The notes under the pieces were generated by a model. The model did no database searches. It was not told the origin of the DNA and was given only the letters and a program-made list of their open reading frames with translations. A stretch of 64,000 bases of DNA from positions 1,860,001-1,924,000 of the forward strand of contig NZ_OY856306.1 in NCBI RefSeq assembly GCF_963693435.1. The letters run 5' to 3'. This DNA is from Pasteurella atlantica (GTDB lineage Bacteria; Pseudomonadota; Gammaproteobacteria; Enterobacterales; Pasteurellaceae). The position numbers were made by a program, and so were the translations under genes. Positions within the stretch are counted from its first letter, which is position 1; every line of letters begins with the position of its first letter. This document shows positions 30,031 to 40,087 of the stretch, one piece after another.

Positions 30031-30112
30031 ATTCTCTTTTATTTTCTTTCATTCTCTTACACAAAACCATCGATACAACAGGCTTTAACGCACTTTTATA
30101 TTTTATTCTCTT
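30031..30112 (+). repeat. Cluster of ATTCTCTT direct repeats next to the tRNA
   Basis: ATTCTCTT occurs at 30031, 30051 and 30105, and again at 31992. The copy at 30039-30058 (TTATTTTCTTTCATTCTCTT) matches 19 of 20 bases at 31980-31999. This fits arm-type integrase sites or the edges of an inserted element. Confidence 0.5.
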
Positions 30113-30251
30113 TCATATTCTTACGCAATAATACGTTTACAGCCACAGATTTTAGGCATACACCTAGGCATACAGAACAAGAAAAAACAGTATTTCTTAA
30201 AAAAATTAAAAACGGTATGCCTAAAAATATTAGACAGATTACTAAAACATT

Positions 30252-30997
30252 ATGGCAAGAATAACAAAACCGCTTACTAATACCGAAGTAGAAAGAGCCA
30301 AAACTAAGGATTATTCTTTATATGACGGCAATGGGCTAACAATACTCATTAGACCGAATGGGGCGAAATTGTGGCGTTTTCGCTATACTAGACCATTTTC
30401 AACCAAAAGGGCTTTAATAGGCTTAGGGCAATATCCAGCCGTTACCCTAGCACAAGCAAGAAAAATTTGAAACATTACTCCATTATATCTTGCTAAATGA
30501 GATTATGAAATTTGCTCTTAATTATGGCATTTTAGAATTTAATAAATGTGGAATGGGCTGAAATTGATTTTAAAAATAAGTTATGGACTATTCCAGCCGA
30601 AAAGATGAAAGGGGGCAAGAAATCGCATACTGTACCGCTTTCAACCCAAGCCTTAAACGTTTTGGAAGTAATGAAAGAAATATCTAACTATAGCCGTTAT
30701 ATATTCCCCTTTAATGATAAGCAACCAAATAGACCAATGAATAAAGAAACCGTTAATAATGCTATACACTCAATGGGATACGGTGGCAAGCTCGTCGCAC
30801 ACGGTTTACGCTCTATTGCTAGCACTTACCTTAATGAAACCTTTTTAGAACAATACGACGTTATAGAGGCGTGTTTATCACACGAAATAAGCAACGCAGT
30901 AAGAAAGGCTTACAACCGTTCAAATTATTTAGAACAAAGAAAGCCAATAATGCAGTGTTGGGGCGATTATGTAGAAAGTTGCTCAACAGGATTATAA
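30252..30997 (+). pseudogene. Degraded P4-type tyrosine integrase
   Basis: Residues from 30252 (MARITKPLTNTEVERAK, LTILIRPNGAKLWRFRY, GLGQYPAVTLAQARKI) are the N-terminal DNA-binding domain of a P4/DUF4102 integrase and end at TGA (30471). A short piece (MKFALNYGILEFN, 30505-30543) follows. Then from 30548 the catalytic C-terminus appears: VEWAEIDFKNKLWTIP, HGLRSIASTYLNE, LSHE, and the Tyr region YNRSNYLEQRKPIM. About 150 residues are missing compared with a full integrase of roughly 400. It is inactive and marks a decayed element inserted at tRNA-Leu. Confidence 0.85.
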
Positions 30998-31088
30998 GCA
31001 GTCAGTTTTCTTTTAATATTTACCAACCACCAAACACAGTATATACACCATAAAGGCATAATCTACAAACAAGGGGTATCAGCCAATG

Positions 31089-31125
31089 TGTACAACCTGT
31101 AATGTACAGAACGCAATTTTGCGTT
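31089..31125 (+). terminator. Two palindromes after the integrase remnant
   Basis: TGTACA-8 bases-TGTACA (31089-31108) is followed by AACGCAATTTTGCGTT (31110-31125), a 7-bp stem followed by TTGTTTTAAA. The second resembles a terminator for the integrase or upstream transcripts. Confidence 0.45.
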
Positions 31126-31236
31126 TTGTTTTAAATATAATCAGTTACATAATAAAATAAGTTTATTTGAACCATTGCACAGTGCTACGTTGCAAGATAT
31201 ACTATCTTAAAAAATATTTAAGGGTTGGGTTCATCA

Positions 31237-31551
31237 GTGGATATAATTCAAAATTTAACAAACACAACTTTTAAGGATAAGTGGCTCTTTGAGTTTTTTC
31301 AATATGGAACAAAACATAAAAAGATACCCACTAACCTAGAAAAGGTATTGCTTAGAAAATTAGATATTTTGGATAATGCCAAAGATGAAAGGGATTTAAT
31401 TAGTCCACCAAGCAATAACTTTGAGAAGCTAGAGCCTAAACAGAAAAATTATTACTCTATTAGAGTGAATAAACAGTATAGGCTAGTGTTTCATTATGAG
31501 AATAATCAAATTAATGATCTATTTTTAGATGACCATTCATACAAAATTTAA
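31237..31551 (+). CDS. higB: HigB-like RelE-superfamily toxin
   Basis: This protein of about 104 residues has the HigB/RelE core: DIIQNLTNTTFKDKWLFEFF, a two-helix segment with LRKLDILDNAKDERDL, NFEKLEPKQKNYYSIRVNKQYRLVFHY and a terminal DHSYKI. Such toxins cut mRNA on the ribosome. The start is uncertain: GTG at 31237 (AAGGG 12 bases upstream) or TTG at 31225. It is 10 bases before higA, toxin first, the usual higBA order. Confidence 0.85.
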   Translation: MDIIQNLTNTTFKDKWLFEFFQYGTKHKKIPTNLEKVLLRKLDILDNAKDERDLISPPSNNFEKLEPKQKNYYSIRVNKQYRLVFHYENNQINDLFLDDHSYKI

Positions 31552-31561
31552 GGGGTAAACA

Positions 31562-31897
31562 ATGAGAGCAACAAGAAAGCCAACAAGCGTAGGCGAGATA
31601 TTATTTTATGAATACTTAGAGCCGTTAAACCTTAAAATTAGCGACCTCGCAAAGATTTTAAATATTCATCGTAACACAGCAGGAGCATTAGTGAATGGCA
31701 AGGCTCGATTATCTTTAGAGATGGCATTAAGATTATCAAAAGCATTTAATACTAGCCCTGATTTTTGGATTTCTATTCAAACTAAAAGCGACTTGTGGGA
31801 ATTAGAAAATGATGTGAAGTTTCAAGAGAGTTTAACTCAAATTATCCCACCAAACATTTACCAAGCACAAAGCCCATCATATACACAACAAGTCTAA
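31562..31897 (+). CDS. higA: HigA-family XRE antitoxin
   Basis: This 111-residue protein has an XRE helix-turn-helix (LKISDLAKILNIHRNTAGALVNGKARLSLEMALRLSKAF), preceded by PTSVGEILFYEYLEPL and followed by TSPDFWISIQTKSDLWE. This is the standard HigA layout. HigA binds HigB and represses the operon. The pair is the only intact-looking cargo of the decayed element downstream of tRNA-Leu. Confidence 0.9.
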   Translation: MRATRKPTSVGEILFYEYLEPLNLKISDLAKILNIHRNTAGALVNGKARLSLEMALRLSKAFNTSPDFWISIQTKSDLWELENDVKFQESLTQIIPPNIYQAQSPSYTQQV

Positions 31898-31909
31898 TTT
31901 ATAAAATAA

Positions 31910-31934
31910 GGGGTATATATATCACATATACCCC
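31910..31934. terminator. Palindrome after higA
   Basis: GGGGTATAT and ATATACCCC pair around a 7-base loop, 13 bases after higA. There is no clear T run, so a terminator role is tentative. Confidence 0.4.
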
Positions 31935-31979
31935 GCCACTATCACACAACAACCGTATACCATAACAATATACATTCTT

Positions 31980-31999
31980 TTATATTCTTTCATTCTCTT
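31980..31999 (+). repeat. Distal copy of the 20-bp direct repeat
   Basis: TTATATTCTTTCATTCTCTT differs at one base from 30039-30058, 1.94 kb away. The integrase remnant and higBA lie between the copies. Confidence 0.5.
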
Positions 32000-32069
32000 T
32001 TATTTTCAATTTGCAGTCTAAATAAAAATCACTGATAATATATACAGTAACTTTAAATATCTTACTATT

Positions 32070-32226
32070 ATGAAACTACTCAATGAAATAAACCGCTTAA
32101 AAACTGAAGTTCAAAAATTAAGACCACTCTCACAGGCTGAATTAAAACACTTGTGAGATGAATGTATTATTGAACATAGCTACAACTCAAATGCTATTAA
32201 GGGAAAGACCTGCACCGCCTTCTTAA
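32070..32226 (+). pseudogene. Remnant of a Fic-family protein N-terminus
   Basis: From ATG at 32070 the frame reads MKLLNEINRLKTEVQKLRPL, then SQAELKHL, a TGA (32154-32156), then DECIIEHSYNSNAIKGKTCT before homology stops near the 3' end of the next gene. This matches the start of Fic AMP-transferases, where the segment reads SNAIEGNT and carries the inhibitory Glu; here that Glu is Lys. The catalytic HPFxxGNGR half is absent. It is a non-functional fragment with a premature stop. Confidence 0.7.
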
Positions 32227-32227
32227 A

Positions 32228-33172
32228 TTACGACCCTCCGAAAGTACTGTATGCCTCCAAAACAAACTCAAGTACCCCAAAAAAGGCTAAGATTATCCCA
32301 ATAATCGCAATTTTATAATTAAACTTATCATCTATTTTTTGTTTTTGTTCTTTAGCAATTTGATCTTTTTGATTTTTTTGCCAGTCTAAAATGTGATGAA
32401 TATTTTCAATTTTTTGAAGTAACTCTTTGTTTATGCTATCAATATCCAGTGTTTTATTAATATTTTTCCACGTTTCTACCAAACTGGTATTTTTATGTTT
32501 CACTGGAAGGAAAAAGAAAAAACGAGCGTTAAATTCTGTTGCTTGTATATATAATTCCGTTAATTTTTTTATATCATAATTTGTCTTAGTAATTTGATGT
32601 GTTTCTTCTGCAAGTTGATTACTTAAATCTTCCATTACATTTAAGTAAGCATAACCCAATGCCATTAACAGAATACGTCGTTCAAATTGATCTTGCTGCC
32701 CCTCAAGACAAGTAATAAATGATAATCCCTTACCATCGATATGTTCACTATGTGAGGGGTTATGTTGATAATCACTACTCTTAATTGCTCTGCTCATACG
32801 AATACCTAAAGATGCACAAGCGGTTGCAATCGTATCTTCTTGAGGTGAATGAGAGTAAATAAAAGCTAAACGAGTAATTTCCGCCCTATCTCGCTCATTT
32901 TTAATGACTTCTTGATATCTTCTTTTCCACTGATTTTCAGGAAGACCTGCTAGTGATGGTAAATCAGTAAATTCAACACTAAATATTTGCTGGTCTTTAC
33001 TGCCTTCAAAAAACACTAACCACCATTTTTTAATTTGGTTTTCCATAAAAAAGTCACAGCCTAATGCCGATTGAAAAAAGTAGATATTACTTTTATCTTT
33101 CCCTATTCCTAGGGGAATTAAATCTGTTGGTAAATGTTGTTCTTTATAAATACGGACTAATACATTATTCAT
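32228..33172 (-). CDS. Tail-anchored protein of unknown function
   Basis: This 314-residue protein has no family that I recognise. The first 130 residues look globular (Trp/Phe-rich; ENQIKKWWLVFFEGSK). A helical stretch from about 165 is rich in Gln/Glu/Lys (EDLSNQLAEETHQITK; QKIENIHHILDWQKNQKDQIAKEQKQK), suggesting coiled coils. One hydrophobic segment at about 287-308 (IAIIGIILAFFGVLEFVLEA) ends the protein, with Lys just before it: a tail anchor with the bulk in the cytosol. AGGAGG sits 8 bases before the ATG, so it is well translated. It abuts the decayed Fic remnant. Confidence 0.8.
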   Translation of the reverse strand: MNNVLVRIYKEQHLPTDLIPLGIGKDKSNIYFFQSALGCDFFMENQIKKWWLVFFEGSKDQQIFSVEFTDLPSLAGLPENQWKRRYQEVIKNERDRAEITRLAFIYSHSPQEDTIATACASLGIRMSRAIKSSDYQHNPSHSEHIDGKGLSFITCLEGQQDQFERRILLMALGYAYLNVMEDLSNQLAEETHQITKTNYDIKKLTELYIQATEFNARFFFFLPVKHKNTSLVETWKNINKTLDIDSINKELLQKIENIHHILDWQKNQKDQIAKEQKQKIDDKFNYKIAIIGIILAFFGVLEFVLEAYSTFGGS

Positions 33173-33320
33173 TTCACTCTCCTCCTATCACTGATTACTA
33201 GAATAATAATAGATAATATTATTTTTTTAAAGATCTGTAATATCAAAAATAAACACTTCACAAAAAGCCCTCAAAAGCATATCATTTGTACCTTGTTTTA
33301 ATTCCTAAATTTGGTAAATA

Positions 33321-34493
33321 ATGAATTTGAATACAACCCTCTTTATTGCACTTCGTTATTGGCGATCAAAAAGTGCTGACCGTTTTGGTCGATTAGTCAC
33401 TAATCTGGCGAGTTTAGGGATTATTCTTGGTGTAATGGCGTTGATTATTGTACTTTCTGTGATGAATGGATTAGAAAATATGCAAAAGCAGAATTTACTT
33501 TCTGATCTCCCTCACGCTATTATTTCACCCATTGAGGGACATTTAGAAAAAAAACAAGCGGTTACATTTCCTTCATTTATTGCAAAAAGTGTACCGATCA
33601 ACCGTACAAATGTTGTTATTCAAAGTAAAAACGGTATTAATGCAGGCGAGTTGATTGGTGTGGAAAATAACACCGATGATCCCGCTATTGAGTATTTAAA
33701 CATTTCATCACTTCTTCCCACTTCGTCATTTAATGTTATTGTCAGCTATTCTTTAGCTAATCAATTAAATATTAAAGAGGGAGATAAAATTCGTTTAATG
33801 ATTACTGAAAATAGTCGTTACACACCTTTTGGTAGAGTACCTATACAACGCTTATTTACTGTTTCAGGTATTTATTTTAGTCAGAATGAAAATAATACGC
33901 TCTTTGCTAATTTAAGTGATGTAGGGCGTTTACTCCATATTCAACCAGATAAAGTTCAAGGGTATCGTTTATTTTTAAATGATCCTTTTCAAGTATCGGA
34001 TTTAACTCATTATTTTGACCATTCCAAATGGAAAATCAATGATTGGCGAGAACAAAAAGGTGAATTTTTTCAAGCAGTTAAAATGGAAAAAAATATGATG
34101 GGGCTGTTAGTCAGCTTAATTATTGTGGTTGCCATTTCTAATATTATTACCTCACTCAGTTTGATGGTTGTGGATAAACAAGGGGAAATTGCCATTCTCC
34201 AAACGCAAGGATTAACTAAATCACAAGTAATGCAATTATTTATGTGGCAAGGTTCTATTGTTGGTGTAATGGGGGCAATATTGGGGGGAATATTTGGTCT
34301 TTTAGCCACGCTTTACTTAAGTGATTTAATTCGTTTAATTAACCCTGTAGGCATTGCGTTACCTTCTGAAATTTCTATCCCACAGGTCGCAATTATAATA
34401 GTCACATCAATTTTACTGTCGTTACTTTGCACGCTTTATCCTGCTTATCAAGCTTCAAGGATTGAGCCAGCGGCTGCGTTAAGGTATGAATAA
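33321..34493 (+). CDS. lolC: Lipoprotein-releasing system permease LolC/E
   Basis: This 390-residue MacB/FtsX-type permease has an N-terminal transmembrane helix (LASLGIILGVMALIIVLSVMNGLE), a periplasmic domain of about 200 residues, and three C-terminal helices with MVVDKQGEIAILQTQGLTKSQVM. The Lol complex extracts lipoproteins from the inner membrane for transfer to LolA. LolD (ATPase) and the second permease are not adjacent, so LolC versus LolE rests on overall similarity. An uptake signal lies inside the coding region (33554-33562). Confidence 0.82.
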   Translation: MNLNTTLFIALRYWRSKSADRFGRLVTNLASLGIILGVMALIIVLSVMNGLENMQKQNLLSDLPHAIISPIEGHLEKKQAVTFPSFIAKSVPINRTNVVIQSKNGINAGELIGVENNTDDPAIEYLNISSLLPTSSFNVIVSYSLANQLNIKEGDKIRLMITENSRYTPFGRVPIQRLFTVSGIYFSQNENNTLFANLSDVGRLLHIQPDKVQGYRLFLNDPFQVSDLTHYFDHSKWKINDWREQKGEFFQAVKMEKNMMGLLVSLIIVVAISNIITSLSLMVVDKQGEIAILQTQGLTKSQVMQLFMWQGSIVGVMGAILGGIFGLLATLYLSDLIRLINPVGIALPSEISIPQVAIIIVTSILLSLLCTLYPAYQASRIEPAAALRYE

Positions 34494-34597
34494 CCCCCTC
34501 CCTAGCCCTCCCCCGCGAGCGGAGGAGGGAATTGAAAAAGCTCATCACAAAAAATCCCTCCCTCCGCTTGCGGGGGAAGGTTAGGAGGGGGTGGGAA
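34494..34597. repeat. GC-rich palindromic repeat element, copy 2
   Basis: This close copy of the element at 23257-23362 exactly fills the space between the stop codons of lolC (34491-34493) and pyrG (34598-34600). The arms are CCCTCCCTAGCCCTCCCCCG and TGCGGGGGAAGGTTAGGAGG, with the same ctcatcacaaaaaat centre. It probably acts as a bidirectional terminator here. Confidence 0.85.
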
Positions 34598-36391
<1,794 letters not shown>

Positions 36392-36399
36392 TTATTATA

Positions 36400-37545
36400 T
36401 TATTCAATACTCTTTTTCGGCACAATCAAAATTGCAGGTGCAACCAGTATTGCCATTAAAATAAAGCTAAAACTTGGAGAATAATTATAGGTTATACTTG
36501 CAAAAAAAGTGAATAATGCCGTCATTCCACTAAAACTTAAACCGAAATATAGCCCTTGCAGTTTGGGAATAGTTTCAGTGGGTTGCATTGCTATATAACG
36601 TATCATTGCAAAATGAGTTAAACCAAAGGTAAAGGCGTGTAGCATTTGCCCTAATCCTAAAAATAATACATTGGTTGTGAAAGCATATAATACCCAACGG
36701 GTTATTGCTAAAGTCGTCGCAATAATAATCAAATGATGAATCTTTTTACTACTAAACACTTTTCCTGAAATAAAAAACACACCTATTTCTGCCATAACAG
36801 ATAAGCCCCATAACAAACTTACCGTTTGTGGTGAAATTCCTTGTGATGTCCAATAAATGGTACTATAAGTGTAATAAGCAGCGTGAGCCGCTTGAATAAG
36901 AGAAACTGCAATCAGCATTCGTAAAATGATGTTATCTTTCAATAAAGAACAATAAGTTACTTTAGAAGCGGTCTGTTTCTGCTCAGAATTTACCAAATTG
37001 CAATTTGTACCTAACATCTGACCGCTTGTAAGCAAAATTAGGAAGGCAATCATTAACCAAATAATCATCTGCTCACCAAACCAACCCACCATATAACCTG
37101 TTGTCAATGAACCGACCACAAATGCCATTGAGCCAAATAAACGAGTTTTACCATAATCAATGCCTACTTGCTTTTGCCACGTAGACGCTATCGCATCACC
37201 AATGGTCATTGCACCACCATTTACTATATGGAATAAGGCAAAAATAGGAACTAATAGCCAAAAAGATCCCACAAAATACGCCATCATTACACTACTAATC
37301 AGGGTTATCACTGAAAGTAACCGAGATACATTTAATAACTGAGTAGGCTGTGTGACAATTTGAGGTGTTAAAATACTACCTAAAAAACGAAAAAGATAAC
37401 CTGACGCAAGTAGAAGTCCAATTGTTTCACTTGAATAACCATTTGTTTCCAACCAAATAGGTAAAAATGGCATTAAGACACCATAAGCACAAAAATAGCC
37501 AAAAAAGTTAAATGATGTCCATTGAAAGGGAGAAAGTTTTATCAT
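36400..37545 (-). CDS. MFS transporter, HcaT/phenylpropionate-permease-like
   Basis: This 381-residue protein has 12 hydrophobic segments starting FFGYFCAYGVLMPFLPIWLE and a central DYGKTRLFGSMAFVVGS loop, as in the MFS_1-like nucleoside/phenylpropionate (HcaT, YhhS-like) group. The substrate is unknown, and no catabolic genes are nearby. The start overlaps the proC stop by 4 bases, so the two are co-translated. Confidence 0.8.
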   Translation of the reverse strand: MIKLSPFQWTSFNFFGYFCAYGVLMPFLPIWLETNGYSSETIGLLLASGYLFRFLGSILTPQIVTQPTQLLNVSRLLSVITLISSVMMAYFVGSFWLLVPIFALFHIVNGGAMTIGDAIASTWQKQVGIDYGKTRLFGSMAFVVGSLTTGYMVGWFGEQMIIWLMIAFLILLTSGQMLGTNCNLVNSEQKQTASKVTYCSLLKDNIILRMLIAVSLIQAAHAAYYTYSTIYWTSQGISPQTVSLLWGLSVMAEIGVFFISGKVFSSKKIHHLIIIATTLAITRWVLYAFTTNVLFLGLGQMLHAFTFGLTHFAMIRYIAMQPTETIPKLQGLYFGLSFSGMTALFTFFASITYNYSPSFSFILMAILVAPAILIVPKKSIE

Positions 37546-38360
37546 AATGACTTTTCCATCTCTTCTGCTCGTTGAATTGCAGCAACCATTGCCTCATCAA
37601 CGATTTGTGATAAATTATATTGTTCAAAAATAGCTAAAGCCTCTGCCGTTGTTCCCCCTTTAGACGTGACATTTTCCCTTAATTGAGAAAGTGGAATATC
37701 AGGATTACTCGCGACTAATTTCGCAGAACCAAGTGCTACTGATTGTACTAAATGACGAGCATCTTGCTCACTAAATCCCATTTTAATCGCTGATTGCTGC
37801 ATTGCTTCCATAAAGCGGAAAAAATAAGCAGGGCTAGATCCTGTAATAGCAATAATTTGATTAAGTTTCTCTTCTTTTTCCACCCAGTAACACTTTCCAA
37901 CCGCATTCATTAAGCTCTCAGTAAAATCACAAGCGGTACGATTTGTTGAATATTTTGCAAATAATCCCGTGACACCCTCACCAATTAGTGCAGGAGTATT
38001 TGGCATTGTGCGAATAATATTTTGAGCCGAAGGTAATAGTTTTTCTAAACACTCAACTGAAATCCCAGCAGCAACAGAAATGATCCATTTATCATTCAAA
38101 TTTAAGTCTGAAAACTCACCACAAACATCACGCATCATTTGAGGTTTCACTGCCAAAATCACAACATCCGCTTGCTGCACTGCTTCACAATTTGTTAAAT
38201 TAACGGTCACACCTAATTCTGCTAATTCTGTCCGTCTTGCCTGATTACTCTTATTACAGGCAATAATTTGATTAGTAGGATAGTTTTTTTTAATCAAACC
38301 ATTTATTACTGCGAATGCCATATTGCCAGCCCCGATAAAGGCAAGTTTTTTTGTTTTCAT
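37542..38360 (-). CDS. proC: Pyrroline-5-carboxylate reductase
   Basis: This 272-residue enzyme has the N-terminal Rossmann motif FIGAGNMAFAVINGL, followed by VILAVKPQMM, MPNTPALIGEG and GSSPAYFFRFMEAM. The C-terminal dimer motif is TSKGGTTAEALAIFE. It performs the last step of proline synthesis with NADPH. An uptake-signal core lies within the gene at 37929-37937. Confidence 0.95.
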   Translation of the reverse strand: MKTKKLAFIGAGNMAFAVINGLIKKNYPTNQIIACNKSNQARRTELAELGVTVNLTNCEAVQQADVVILAVKPQMMRDVCGEFSDLNLNDKWIISVAAGISVECLEKLLPSAQNIIRTMPNTPALIGEGVTGLFAKYSTNRTACDFTESLMNAVGKCYWVEKEEKLNQIIAITGSSPAYFFRFMEAMQQSAIKMGFSEQDARHLVQSVALGSAKLVASNPDIPLSQLRENVTSKGGTTAEALAIFEQYNLSQIVDEAMVAAIQRAEEMEKSL

Positions 38361-38432
38361 ATTATCCTTTTTTGGTTATGCGGAATGCTTAAAAATATGC
38401 TAAATATTAGCACTTTTACAAAAATTTGAAAC

Positions 38433-38463
38433 AAAAAAGCGAGCAAATTTATTATTTGCCCGC
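38433..38463 (-). terminator. Terminator of trhP
   Basis: On the minus strand GCGGGCAAAT and ATTTGCTCGC pair with one mismatch and are followed by TTTTTT, 70 bases after the stop. Confidence 0.75.
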
Positions 38464-38532
38464 TATATTATTAGGTAAATTTACTTTTTCTTAAAAGAAT
38501 ATCACCGCTTAGTTTTTTACTGCCATCAAGAA

Positions 38533-39924
38533 TTAACTTTTATGAGGATTACGCGTATTGGTTCCTTCTAAATTACGCATTAACAACGCATAATTTAAAT
38601 CAATATCTTGTGGTACGTCTAAAAAGACAAAGTGTCCATCACCTTTACCCGCATCCACTTCTTGATTTTTGCGGTTTACTATTTTGCAAATTTTAAAGCT
38701 AATGTTACCGCTAGGAGTCATTAATTCCACACTATCCCCTAATAAAAATTTATTCTTAACCGCCACTTCTGCCATTCCTTGCTCATTGCGTTTACCAGTA
38801 AATTCTCCCACAAATTGCTGACGATCTGAAATGGAATAGCCGTAATCATAATTTTGATATTCGTCGTGAGTATGACGACGTAGAAAACCTTCCGTATAGC
38901 CACGATGAGCCAAACTTTCAAGGGTGGTCATTAAACTTTCATCAAAAGGTTTTCCTTCTGCAGCATCATCAATGGCTTTGCGATATAGTTGAGCCGTTCT
39001 TGCACAATAATAAAACGACTTGGTACGCCCTTCAATTTTAAGAGAATGTACGCCCATTTGGGTTAATTGCTCAACGTGTTGAATGGCTCGTAGATCTTTT
39101 GAGTTCATAATATAAGTGCCGTGTTCATCTTCAAACGCACTCATTTGCTCATCAGGTCTGCCTTTTTCAGAAAGTAAATAAACACTGTCCGTGGTACTCC
39201 CCTCACCTAAGGTTGGTGCCACATTTTTAATTTCAATTTGTTCTTCTTTGCGTTCTTCTTTAGCAGAAATAATCGTGCCAACTTCATCTTCCTTACCTTC
39301 TTCTACGGAATACTCCCAACGGCAAGCATTAGTACAAGTACCTTGATTTGGGTCACGCTTATTAATATAACCAGAAAGTAAACAACGCCCAGAATATGCC
39401 ATACACAACGCACCGTGTACAAAAATTTCTAGCTCCATTTCTGGTACTTCCTGACGAATTTCTGCAATTTCATCAAGAGATAATTCACGAGAGAGGATCA
39501 CGCGAGTTAAGCCCATTTGTTTCCAAAATTTAACGGTCGCCCAGTTTACGGCATTTGCTTGTACTGATAGATGGACATCCATTTCAGGAAAATTTTCACG
39601 CACCATCATAATTAAACCTGGATCAGACATAATTAACGCATCAGGTTTCATATCCACCACTTTTTTTAAATCACGAATAAAGGTTTTTAATTTTGAATTG
39701 TGTGGGGCGATATTCACTACTACATAGAATTTTTTGCCTAATGAATGTGCTTCATCGATTCCTATTTGTAGGTTTGTATGGTTAAAATCATTATTTCTTA
39801 CTCGTAAGCTATAACGAGGTTGTCCTGCATACACCGCATCTGCTCCATAAGCAAAGGCATAACGCATATTTTTTAAGTTGCCTGCTGGCGATAATAATTC
39901 TGGTTTTCTATTTATATTTAACAT
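38533..39924 (-). CDS. trhP: tRNA 5-hydroxyuridine modification protein TrhP (YegQ), U32 family
   Basis: This 463-residue U32-family protein has LLSPAGNLKNMRYAFAYGADAVYAG, the Cys-containing EIFVHGALCMAYSGRCLLSGY and TCTNACRWEY (Fe-S-type cysteines), and EDEHGTYIMNSKDLRAI. TrhP/YegQ hydroxylates U34 of a set of tRNAs by a prephenate-dependent route. The length and acidic linker are like the E. coli protein. The older label 'protease' is not supported by function. Confidence 0.9.
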   Translation of the reverse strand: MLNINRKPELLSPAGNLKNMRYAFAYGADAVYAGQPRYSLRVRNNDFNHTNLQIGIDEAHSLGKKFYVVVNIAPHNSKLKTFIRDLKKVVDMKPDALIMSDPGLIMMVRENFPEMDVHLSVQANAVNWATVKFWKQMGLTRVILSRELSLDEIAEIRQEVPEMELEIFVHGALCMAYSGRCLLSGYINKRDPNQGTCTNACRWEYSVEEGKEDEVGTIISAKEERKEEQIEIKNVAPTLGEGSTTDSVYLLSEKGRPDEQMSAFEDEHGTYIMNSKDLRAIQHVEQLTQMGVHSLKIEGRTKSFYYCARTAQLYRKAIDDAAEGKPFDESLMTTLESLAHRGYTEGFLRRHTHDEYQNYDYGYSISDRQQFVGEFTGKRNEQGMAEVAVKNKFLLGDSVELMTPSGNISFKICKIVNRKNQEVDAGKGDGHFVFLDVPQDIDLNYALLMRNLEGTNTRNPHKS

Positions 39925-40037
39925 AAGTCATTCTCTTCTGATAACAAGTCAGTATTTCCTCACATAGGAGGAAATGTAAAGCGGTGGATTATCCTGTAAT
40001 TTTTGCTTTATAGCAAGAGATTACACACATAAAAAAT

Positions 40038-40061
40038 AAGCCTTCACGTTATTGAAGGCTT
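40038..40061 (-). terminator. Terminator of the EIIB gene
   Basis: AAGCCTTCA (40038-40046) and TGAAGGCTT (40053-40061) form a 9-bp stem. On the minus strand it is followed by ATTTTTTATG. Confidence 0.85.
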
Positions 40062-40087
40062 AATAAATAGAAGGAGAGAAGATCAAA

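Noticed and set aside
30163-30170. CCTAGGCA as an attR copy of the tRNA 3' end
   Set aside because: Only 8 bases match the tRNA terminus (30009-30016) and it lies upstream of the integrase remnant. Too short and badly placed.
29980-30264. 94-codon frame starting inside tRNA-Leu
   Set aside because: It begins within the tRNA anticodon region and runs through low-complexity T-rich sequence into the integrase start. No ribosome site or homology.
33321-34493. lolC lacking lolD and lolE next to it as a sign of rearrangement
   Set aside because: Related Haemophilus genomes also keep lolC apart from lolD and lolE, as far as I recall, so it is not notable.
38533-39924. Acidic insertion in trhP as unusual
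   Set aside because: The E. coli protein has a comparable acidic linker before the EDEHGTYIMNSKDLRAI block, so it is normal for the family.
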